The notes beneath the pieces were generated by a model, which was given only the letters and a program-made list of their open reading frames with translations, did not search any database and was not told the DNA's origin. From Thermococci archaeon (GTDB taxonomy: Archaea; Methanobacteriota_B; Thermococci; Thermococcales; Thermococcaceae), in assembly GCA_003660485.1 (NCBI GenBank), contig QMUI01000040.1, positions 1 to 7,102 on the forward strand: DNA of 7,102 bases. The letters run 5' to 3'. Of the stretch, positions 1-5,587 are shown one piece after another. A program made the position numbers and the translations under genes. Positions within the stretch are counted from its first letter, which is position 1. Each line of letters opens with the position of its first letter.

Positions 1-1
1 A

Positions 2-562
2 CACTATAAGGCAGGCCTATTACTTGCAAGCACCGCAATAGTAGGTGCATACATAGGGGCCTGGCTTACCTCCTTCATCCCGGCGAGGCAACTGAAGGTC
101 ATCTTTGGGCTCGCCCTCATTCCCGTGGCCTACAGAATTTACAAGAAGAAGCCCGTAGAACCAACTCAAATTAGAATTAGGGACGTTAAGGTAAACGAAA
201 AAGTAATTCCCCTGGGGGGCTTCTTCGCCGGGGTAGTGAGTGGACTTTTGGGAGTTGGAGGAGGGATAATAAACGTTCCATTCTTAACTTGGCTCGGAAT
301 GCCGATACACTACGCCGTTGCCACATCAAGCTTCACGATAGTTTTTACATCGACGAGTAGCGCAATAAAGCACTACCTCCTTGGCAACGTTGAAGTACAA
401 TGGCTCCCCCTTCTAGTTCCGGGGCTCATTGTTGGAGCTCAGCTTGGAGCTAGAATAGCGAAGAGGATTAAGGCTAAGAGCCTGAAGAATGCCTTTGCCG
501 TGGTAATGGTGATTCTCGCATTAAGGATGATACTAAAGGGGCTCGGCTTTGAGGTGCCATGA
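2..562 (+). CDS. TauE/SafE-family membrane transporter, 5'-truncated by window edge
   Basis: The frame is open from the first bases to a TGA at 560-562, giving 186 visible residues; the N-terminal part lies outside the window. A GTG at 125 is internal, because the residues before it (GAYIGAWLTSFIP, fragment residues 15-27) continue the same family pattern. The fragment has several hydrophobic segments and, at fragment residues 81-93, the motif GLLGVGGGIINVP, the glycine-rich GxGGGxxxVP signature of TauE/SafE proteins. These polytopic proteins, usually about 250 residues, carry two similar halves; here the end of the first and the whole second half are visible, joined by a basic, hydrophilic loop around fragment residues 46-68. 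Family members are proposed to move small organic or inorganic sulfur anions (sulfite, sulfoacetate, taurine-related) across the membrane. The substrate here cannot be told from sequence. It is the first visible gene of a three-gene operon; the next start codon is 1 nt after its stop. Confidence 0.9.
   Translation, partial: HYKAGLLLASTAIVGAYIGAWLTSFIPARQLKVIFGLALIPVAYRIYKKKPVEPTQIRIRDVKVNEKVIPLGGFFAGVVSGLLGVGGGIINVPFLTWLGMPIHYAVATSSFTIVFTSTSSAIKHYLLGNVEVQWLPLLVPGLIVGAQLGARIAKRIKAKSLKNAFAVVMVILALRMILKGLGFEVP
551..556 (+). promoter_or_regulatory. Shine-Dalgarno site deciding the start at 564
   Basis: GAGGTG lies 7 nt before the ATG at 564, inside the last codons of the upstream transporter gene. 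It matches the archaeal anti-SD core (AGGAGGTGA) and supports ATG 564 over an upstream in-frame TTG at 549, which would precede this site. It also implies translational coupling with the transporter. Confidence 0.7.
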
Positions 563-563
563 G

Positions 564-1355
564 ATGTTCAGCAAGGAGGAGATTGAGGAGTTAGTCATCC
601 AAATAAGGAGGGAGCACAAACTACCAGTTACTCCCTTTGAGATAGACGAGGTAAGGTACGACAGGGAAGAGGATAAGCTGTTTATAATAGCCCACGACAG
701 AACGGACAAAAGCGTCATAATCGGAAGTAGTCTAGTTATAGGCAAGCTCAAGGAGATCCTGGGCGTGAAGATGATAAGCGTTTACACGACCCTGGACTTA
801 ATACTTAAGAGAATGCAACTTGAAAAGAGCTTAAGCTTTGCCGAAGAGCACGGCCTTGACTTCCTCATACCGTTTATAAAGGCTGAATTCAAATTTCCCC
901 CCAGGAAGTGGCCCAAATCTAAGAAAACTGTTAATGGAATAGTGTTCTTGACTTTCAACGCTCAAGCCCTCCTAGGTTTTGCCAACTCATTTGGAGTCAA
1001 AGGAGATATCTATGGCGTTAGATACTCCTTCCCAAAGCTGAACTTCATCCCCGTAGATAGACCCATCAGGGAGGTGTTCTTTCCAAACGAGGAATTCCTG
1101 ACTAATTTAGCCCAGGAGGGAGAGGTAATTTTATCGGAGTTTAAGTCCCCCGCAAAGGTTCAAAAGGCCATCCTCATTAACCCGATAAAGTTCCTGAGAA
1201 TAGGGTACTTTGAACTTAAGTACCTCTTCGGGGAGTCAAGGCCCGCAGTATTCGATAAAGTTGATTTACTTGAGTACGTAGTTGAAATGGTCTCCGAAGG
1301 GCTTATGGAAGCAACGGATGGGCCGAGGATAATTAGATGGGGTTGGAAGAGATGA
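564..1355 (+). CDS. Conserved-looking protein of unknown function (263 aa)
   Basis: I do not recognise a named family. From ATG 564 the product is 263 residues, soluble, with no signal peptide or clear membrane helix, so it is probably cytoplasmic. Residues 1-20 form a charged helix. Residues 26-80 look like alternating beta strands and helices, with DRTDKSVIIG at 45-54 and GKLKEILGVK at 60-69. A second part (about 100-263) has a basic, proline-containing linker (FPPRKWPKSKK, 111-121), a hydrophobic strand (NGIVFLTF, 124-131) and a C-terminal helical region ending in RIIRWGWKR. I see no Walker A motif, no metal-binding Cys/His cluster and no PP-loop. It lies between the transporter (1-nt gap) and the kinase-like gene (ATGA overlap), so the three are very likely co-transcribed and translationally coupled. 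Start choice rests on the GAGGTG site 7 nt upstream. The reading frame is certain; the role is unknown. Confidence 0.85.
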   Translation: MFSKEEIEELVIQIRREHKLPVTPFEIDEVRYDREEDKLFIIAHDRTDKSVIIGSSLVIGKLKEILGVKMISVYTTLDLILKRMQLEKSLSFAEEHGLDFLIPFIKAEFKFPPRKWPKSKKTVNGIVFLTFNAQALLGFANSFGVKGDIYGVRYSFPKLNFIPVDRPIREVFFPNEEFLTNLAQEGEVILSEFKSPAKVQKAILINPIKFLRIGYFELKYLFGESRPAVFDKVDLLEYVVEMVSEGLMEATDGPRIIRWGWKR

Positions 1356-1915
1356 TAGTAGGTATAGCCGGTAAAATTGCCGCTGGCAAAACCACAGTAG
1401 CGAGGTTACTTGAAGAGCGTGGTTTTTGTAGGATAAGCTGTAGTGAACCCTTAATAGACATACTCACGGGTAACACTAAAGATTATTCCTGGGTTCCCGA
1501 AGTGGAGTTCAAGGGAGAGCCAACGAGGGAAAACTTGATTGAGTTGGGTAGGATACTAAAGGAAAAGCACGGAGAGGATGTACTAATCAGGCTTGCCGTT
1601 GATAAGCTAAGGCACTGCAAGAACATAGCAATAGATGGAGTTAGATCCATAGGGGAGGTAAAGAAAATCAAAGAGATGAAAGGGGTACTCATATACGTTG
1701 AAGCTAGGCCTGAGATAAGGTTTGAAAGGCTGAAAAGGAGGAACGCAAAGAAGGACAAAGCTATAGAGACACTTGAAGACTTATTAAGGTTTGACGAATG
1801 GGAGGAGAAGTTATATCAGACATCAAAGCTCAAGGAAATCGCGGATTTCATAATAGTGAATGAGGGATCCATTGAAGAGTTGAGGGAAAAGTTATACAAG
1901 ATTCTCCGGCTTTAA
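1352..1915 (+). CDS. P-loop nucleotide-kinase-like protein (AAA_18/dephospho-CoA kinase-like fold), substrate unknown
   Basis: With the start at ATG 1352 the protein is 187 residues and opens directly with a P-loop: MIVGIAGKIAAGKTTVA, Walker A GKIAAGKT at residues 7-14. A Walker-B-like strand ends in IDGVRSIGEV (94-103). Next come a strand with Glu-Ala-Arg-Pro and a basic LID-like helix RFERLKRR (123-130), an acidic helix (EDLLRFDEWEE, 142-152) and the closing strand/helix ADFIIVNEGSIEELREKL (164-181). This order is that of NMP-kinase-type P-loop proteins, especially archaeal proteins related to CoaE and to the P-loop part of some dCMP-deaminase fusions. The phosphate acceptor is not evident. 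Start ambiguity: an in-frame ATG at 1337 has GAGG 8 nt upstream and would add MGLEE. I prefer 1352 because family members usually begin at the P-loop strand and it gives an ATGA overlap with the preceding stop (1353-1355). The 3' end overlaps the convergent epimerase gene by 24 bp. Confidence 0.82.
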   Translation: MIVGIAGKIAAGKTTVARLLEERGFCRISCSEPLIDILTGNTKDYSWVPEVEFKGEPTRENLIELGRILKEKHGEDVLIRLAVDKLRHCKNIAIDGVRSIGEVKKIKEMKGVLIYVEARPEIRFERLKRRNAKKDKAIETLEDLLRFDEWEEKLYQTSKLKEIADFIIVNEGSIEELREKLYKILRL

Positions 1916-3391
1916 CCCTCTTTTAACTAGGTAATCATTCCACTTTTTCGCGTACTCTAAGAACGTTTCATCCCCAGTTACCCTGTAGAGCCAGTAAAGG
2001 AGTCTTATATGGAGCCTGTGATAGAAAACACTTGAAGAATTATAAATGATGGCATATGTGCTCCAACTCCCGGTATCAAAATAGGGTAGAGCTCTTTTAA
2101 CGGATTCCACGTAGGTCAAGAAAAGTTCTAATGCCTTCGGATTTTTCGTTACCATATAGTAATAATAAACCCCCCGTGCCGAGATGATATGACCGTTAAG
2201 AACCAGTTGTTCGGGATAGTAGGGATACTCAAGTATCCATGGCCCAAACTTAGTTTCGGTTACAAAGCCCCCGTGCTCAAGCGGCACCTTAAACGAGTTA
2301 AAGAACAGGGTTGCAAGCCTAAGGTACCTTTCGTCCTTTGTAACATTATAAGCAATGGCGTACATACCACAGGCAACTCCCTGGGAGTATCCAGAAATCC
2401 AGGGGATGCTTGAGTTCTGAAAGTGGAAGTAAATGGGGAGATAGGCGTACTTAACTCCACGGTACTCTCTTTCCCGTATGAACGGAATTATATCGTTTAA
2501 TATAGAGAGCATAACATCTATTTTCCCTCTTTTCCAGCTTTCTTCTGCCCAATGAACCGCAGAGACGGGATATAAATTAAATCCTCTCGCCCTGTAATAA
2601 ACAAACGGAAGGGTTAAATTTATCGGGCCATTCACAACTTTTATCGTCCCATAGTAGGGAGACCAATTGGAGAAGACCATAGACATGTCCTTATGCCCAG
2701 GCCTTTGGAAGGCTTCATAGTAGTATGTAGTTGCTATGAGTCCCAGCGAAATGTACCTAAAACTCCTCTCATCTAATTTACCCAGCCTGTACAAGAAAAC
2801 TAGCATATCTAAGTGGTAGGAGAGATCCCTGTAAGCCTGTAAATACGTAAGGTTACCAGTTTTAAGCCACAAGCCAAGGTACTTCTCCCTCAGGACTTTA
2901 TTCTTCCTGAAGAAATCCTTTACCACATCATTACCGTAAGTATCTATTATCTCCTCCAACTTATTACAATCGGTAAAAAATGTCTTGGGAAGAGTTGATA
3001 ACGGAACGTGACCCTCTTCCAACACGACAAATCTGCCAGGATAATGGTGAAGCTTGATAAATGTAACTGCCTTAGGATGGAAGGATAATTTTCCTACTAT
3101 CTCAAACCTTACTCCGCTCCATCCAACTCCAGTTCCGGAGACAGTAACATTGCAGGCAGGTGAGCTTAAAAGAAGGGGGGTATTCACGTCAAAGGGAGTT
3201 ACACTAATATTTCCAAGGGATAAATTAAAATTCGCGAGCTCAAAATACCCATCCTCACTTACTAAGACTACGTACGCTTGACATTCTCCTCCCCCGGATG
3301 GAACGTTAGAGTGGTTTAGGCCGACGAGTAACAATGTCAAGATGACAATCGCCAGGATTAACCCAACTACCTTCCAGTTTCTTATCATCAT
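1892..3391 (-). CDS. Membrane-anchored extracellular protein with D-glucuronyl C5-epimerase C-terminal domain
   Basis: The product is 499 residues. Residues 5-25 form one hydrophobic segment after a short basic start (MMIRNWK), giving an uncleaved anchor or signal peptide with the rest outside. Residues 37-130 are beta-rich and of unclear family. Residues 145 to 490 are rich in aromatic helices, like an (alpha/alpha) toroid. The region 329-488 matches the heparan sulfate glucuronyl C5-epimerase C-terminal family (PF06662): PWISGYSQG (329-337), LEYPYYPEQLVLNGH (387-401), LPYFDTGSWSTY (435-446), FYHRLHIRLL (456-465), FLEYAKKWNDYL (477-488). Tyr389, Tyr446 and Tyr457 line up with the three active-site tyrosines of human GLCE (500, 560, 578, from memory). 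These enzymes invert C5 of glucuronate to iduronate within a polymer. There are ten N-X-S/T sequons and four Cys (37, 80, 142, 341). Two tandem ATGs (3391, 3388) could start it; AAAGG lies 3 or 6 nt upstream. Family assignment is strong; the archaeal substrate is unknown. Confidence 0.88.
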   Translation of the reverse strand: MMIRNWKVVGLILAIVILTLLLVGLNHSNVPSGGGECQAYVVLVSEDGYFELANFNLSLGNISVTPFDVNTPLLLSSPACNVTVSGTGVGWSGVRFEIVGKLSFHPKAVTFIKLHHYPGRFVVLEEGHVPLSTLPKTFFTDCNKLEEIIDTYGNDVVKDFFRKNKVLREKYLGLWLKTGNLTYLQAYRDLSYHLDMLVFLYRLGKLDERSFRYISLGLIATTYYYEAFQRPGHKDMSMVFSNWSPYYGTIKVVNGPINLTLPFVYYRARGFNLYPVSAVHWAEESWKRGKIDVMLSILNDIIPFIREREYRGVKYAYLPIYFHFQNSSIPWISGYSQGVACGMYAIAYNVTKDERYLRLATLFFNSFKVPLEHGGFVTETKFGPWILEYPYYPEQLVLNGHIISARGVYYYYMVTKNPKALELFLTYVESVKRALPYFDTGSWSTYAIIYNSSSVFYHRLHIRLLYWLYRVTGDETFLEYAKKWNDYLVKRGLKPENLV

Positions 3392-3470
3392 TTTCCTTTC
3401 TCACAATGCAAACATTAAAAGCTTACTGACATAACGGGAAAATTTAATTTTCTCCATATTCGCGTAAAAT
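3392..3470 (-). promoter_or_regulatory. Possible promoter/operator region of the epimerase gene, with a 15-nt palindrome
   Basis: This 79-bp AT-rich gap separates the DUF835 gene stop from the epimerase start, both on the minus strand. It contains a perfect 15-nt palindrome, GAAAATTTAATTTTC (3438-3452; 7-nt arms, one-base centre), 47-61 nt before the first ATG. Read on the minus strand it resembles an A/T-rich BRE/TATA element; a start site about 25 nt downstream would leave a leader of roughly 30 nt. It could instead be a regulator site, or the two genes may simply be co-transcribed. An AAAGG just before the tandem ATGs is the only ribosome-binding candidate. Confidence 0.35.
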
Positions 3471-4532
3471 TTAGAGGGATTTTTCCTGAAGTATTTTCGT
3501 CAACAATACCCATTGCCTCTCTTCCCACACCCCTCTCTCCGTTATTACTATCAGCGTTCCTTTATAAACAACAATCATGTCCCTCAGGGTCGCCAAGAAT
3601 TTAAGTAAAGCCTCGAAGCCATTGTACAGGGCAAGGTACTCGGGACAATCAATAACGATGACACCCCCTTTAGATGCTTGTAGATATCTCTTTGAAAGTT
3701 CAAGCATTCTAGCGAGATCCGTAGGGCTTATGTCCTTTTCATAATTGGATACAGCCCTGGTCACGAAGTACTTATACCAAGCGTCGGAACCCTGAATATT
3801 CCTCACAAATGCCAACACCGGAAACTCTTGGAGCTTTGGCATCATTGCTTTGTTAAAATAGTCAGAGCTAACAAGAAAAGACCCCTCCTTAAGCTCAGAT
3901 GTTGTAGGAGGATGGCGGCGGAAATAAATTTCGCTTTTAAAGACGGCAACAATCCCATACAAGAGCGTTAGAGTTAGTACCGTGGCTATAGTAAACCCTA
4001 TCGGGGCGAACCAAGGAATGGGTCTTAAGAAGGGATAGTCCATTTGGTGAAGTCCTATCAAGGCCAGGGAGCCTGAAAGCACGAGCATCTTCCTCCCAAA
4101 TATCTCCTTTAGCCTCCATATTATGACACCAGAGAAAAAGATGAAGAATCCCGAGATTCCATAAACAACGCCTAAGATCGTGAGCATCTTTGAATCAAAG
4201 ATCTCTCCAACTATTATTGTGTAAGTAATCAATATAAGCGGAGTTAGAGAGAACAATGCAAACGTGAAGAATGATGGGAACTCTCCCTCCTCCTCTATTG
4301 TAATTACGCTTGCCATCAGCATAAATAAGGTAGATGTTACGGCTATCGATATCTCATTCATTAAAGTGGCCTCAAGTATGTCGCTTAGGGTGTGGAAAGA
4401 ATACGCAAGCAACCCAAGAGCAAGAACAACAGCTGATTTCCTTCCAACTTGGCGGTATAAGCGTATCAACCAAAATGCACCGGCCACCCTTACCAATATC
4501 GTTATTACCCTAACAAGAGTTAATACATCCAT
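3471..4532 (-). CDS. Seven-helix membrane protein with C-terminal cytoplasmic DUF835 domain
   Basis: The product is 353 residues. The N-terminal 200 residues hold about seven hydrophobic segments (approx. 4-24, 33-49, 60-79, 87-109, 117-138, 149-165, 176-198), a layout like seven-helix sensory modules. A basic stretch (FRRHPP, 204-209) leads to a soluble domain at 212-350 that fits DUF835 (PF05763): EGSFLVSSDYF (216-226), FPVLAFVRN (237-245), then the hallmark KGGVIVIDCPEYLALYNGFE (288-307) and LRDMIVVYKGTLIVI (316-330). DUF835 occurs in Thermococcales and methanogens on membrane or PAS proteins and is presumed to be a signalling or output domain related to RecA/KaiC-like folds; no Walker A motif is visible, so ATPase activity is not expected. 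ATG 4532 is supported by GGTGA 7 nt upstream. The gene is divergent from rio2 and lies 79 bp before the epimerase gene on the same strand, so the two may form an operon. Its role is not established. Confidence 0.85.
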   Translation of the reverse strand: MDVLTLVRVITILVRVAGAFWLIRLYRQVGRKSAVVLALGLLAYSFHTLSDILEATLMNEISIAVTSTLFMLMASVITIEEEGEFPSFFTFALFSLTPLILITYTIIVGEIFDSKMLTILGVVYGISGFFIFFSGVIIWRLKEIFGRKMLVLSGSLALIGLHQMDYPFLRPIPWFAPIGFTIATVLTLTLLYGIVAVFKSEIYFRRHPPTTSELKEGSFLVSSDYFNKAMMPKLQEFPVLAFVRNIQGSDAWYKYFVTRAVSNYEKDISPTDLARMLELSKRYLQASKGGVIVIDCPEYLALYNGFEALLKFLATLRDMIVVYKGTLIVITERGVWEERQWVLLTKILQEKSL

Positions 4533-4539
4533 GCCCTAT

Positions 4540-4544
4540 TCACC
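4540..4544 (-). promoter_or_regulatory. Shine-Dalgarno site of the DUF835 gene
   Basis: GGTGA on the minus strand lies 7 nt before ATG 4532. It matches the typical Thermococcales ribosome-binding core and fixes the start of the DUF835 membrane protein. Confidence 0.65.
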
Positions 4545-4633
4545 TTACAAATTCCTCCTATGTCAAAGAGAAACTGTAACGTTTAGGTTAATAAATATTC
4601 TGGGTAAGGGGAGAGGTTTAAAACATCCCGACC
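4545..4633. promoter_or_regulatory. Divergent promoter region between the DUF835 gene and rio2
   Basis: Both genes diverge from this short stretch. The best TATA-like element is TAATAAATATT at 4589-4599. Read on the plus strand it would place a start near 4620 with a leader of about 26 nt for rio2; read on the minus strand (AATATTTATTA) it would give a start near 4568 and a leader of about 36 nt for the DUF835 gene. A second candidate is GGTTTAAAAC (4615-4624). On the plus strand this sits too close to ATG 4646 unless the rio2 message is leaderless, which its good ribosome-binding site argues against; it could serve the minus strand. Transcription start sites are inferred from spacing only. 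Confidence 0.45.
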
Positions 4634-4638
4634 GAGGT
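4634..4638 (+). promoter_or_regulatory. Shine-Dalgarno site of rio2
   Basis: GAGGT lies 7 nt before ATG 4646, the standard archaeal spacing. It supports this start and argues that the rio2 transcript has a leader. Confidence 0.6.
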
Positions 4639-4645
4639 AGTACCG

Positions 4646-5587
4646 ATGGTCAGCAAACTCTTAGCCCTTGAAGCTTATCCCAAGCTTAAGGACATAGACT
4701 TCAGGTTACTCAGGGGTGTAGAGCTTAAGATGAGGTATTATAAATGGGTTCCCCTAGAGGAAATCGCCAAGTTCGCCAGGATGGACGTAGAAAGCGCAAG
4801 CCATAGACTTGGGAGGCTGGACAATTGGGGACTAGTAATTAGGAGGAGCGACATGGGGTACATAGGTTATCAACTAACGATACATGGATACGATGCACTC
4901 GCCATTAGGGCCTTCGCAAAGAAGGGCGTCATCGAGGCCATATCAACCACCCAAATAGGGGTTGGAAAGGATGCAGACGTATACGTTGCCCTAACTCCCT
5001 CCGGAGAGAAGGTTGCTGTTAAGTTCAACCGGATAGGGGAGAGGACGAGCGCAAGGAAGGCAGGCTACCACAGTGATGTATTCGCGGATAAGCATCATAA
5101 GAGCTGGCTGTACGTTTCAAGGTTGATAGCAAAGAAGGAGCACGAGGCCCTCGTTCTATTAAGCCCATTCGCGAAGGTTCCAAAGCCGATAGCTTGGAAC
5201 AGGCATGCAATAGTTATGGAGTTCATCAGCGGAGTTGAACTTGCGGATCTAAGGGATACCGACCTTACGAGAGAGGAAGCAAGTGAAATCCTGGGGAAAG
5301 TTCTTGATGAGTATGAAAAGATAGTCAGGTTCGGGATAGTCCACGGGGATATGAGTGAGTTCAACGTTGTGCTAACCGACGATAATGATATCCTGATAAT
5401 AGATTGGGCCCAATACTTAAGTTGCGCAAATCCCGAAAGCTTAAATCTGCTAAAGAGGGACATAACCGTCCTGTTAAATGCCTTCAGGAGAAGATGGGGA
5501 GTGAAGAGGGAGTTTGAGGAAGAATGGAAAAGATTTTATGAAGCATGGCTAGCTGGAAGGAAAGAGGTTAGCGAAGGAGAAGGGTAA
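4646..5587 (+). CDS. rio2: RIO2 family atypical serine/threonine protein kinase/ATPase
   Basis: The product is 313 residues, close to the usual archaeal RIO2 length. Residues 1-90 form the winged-helix domain that distinguishes RIO2 from RIO1. The RIO kinase domain follows: nucleotide-binding loop IGVGKDADVYVA (104-115), the strand EKVAVKF with Lys126 as the ATP-contacting lysine, the flexible loop RIGERTSARKAGYH (129-142), the hinge VMEFISGVEL (190-199), catalytic loop VHGDMSEFN (232-240) with Asp235 and Asn240, and metal-binding Asp253 in LIIDWAQ (250-256). All key residues are present, so the protein should be active. RIO2 acts in the cytoplasm in late maturation of the small ribosomal subunit, where its ATPase cycle drives release from pre-30S/40S particles. 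It is transcribed alone, divergent from the DUF835 gene. Its 3' end overlaps the convergent glucosaminidase gene by 20 bp. The short acidic tail after residue 305 is typical and shows nothing odd. Confidence 0.97.
   Translation: MVSKLLALEAYPKLKDIDFRLLRGVELKMRYYKWVPLEEIAKFARMDVESASHRLGRLDNWGLVIRRSDMGYIGYQLTIHGYDALAIRAFAKKGVIEAISTTQIGVGKDADVYVALTPSGEKVAVKFNRIGERTSARKAGYHSDVFADKHHKSWLYVSRLIAKKEHEALVLLSPFAKVPKPIAWNRHAIVMEFISGVELADLRDTDLTREEASEILGKVLDEYEKIVRFGIVHGDMSEFNVVLTDDNDILIIDWAQYLSCANPESLNLLKRDITVLLNAFRRRWGVKREFEEEWKRFYEAWLAGRKEVSEGEG

Noticed and set aside
125..127. GTG at 125 as the true start of the transporter
   Set aside because: The frame is open upstream to the window edge and encodes a continuing membrane-protein sequence, so the gene is cut by the window and the GTG is an internal valine.
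549..563. In-frame TTG at 549 as start of the unknown 263-residue protein
   Set aside because: The good Shine-Dalgarno site (551-556) lies downstream of this TTG and 7 nt before ATG 564, which also gives the natural 1-nt gap to the preceding stop.
1352..1915. Calling the kinase-like gene coaE (dephospho-CoA kinase)
   Set aside because: Archaea use a different GTP-dependent enzyme for this step, and the resemblance covers only the general P-loop kinase fold.
3281..3283. Lipoprotein anchoring of the epimerase at Cys37
   Set aside because: The residues before it (SGGGEC) do not fit a lipobox and the cysteine is well beyond the hydrophobic segment; a membrane anchor or ordinary signal peptide is simpler.
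4264..4671. 135-codon plus-strand frame running from inside the DUF835 gene across the promoter region into rio2
   Set aside because: It is antisense to the membrane helices of a strong gene and then out of frame with rio2, with no family resemblance.
5095..5463. Open frame of 122 codons antisense to rio2, and similar ones at 533-751, 1483-1758, 2189-2413, 3054-3281 and 5784-5990
   Set aside because: Each lies opposite a well-supported gene, has Ser/Leu- or otherwise low-complexity composition, no recognisable motif and no convincing ribosome-binding site.
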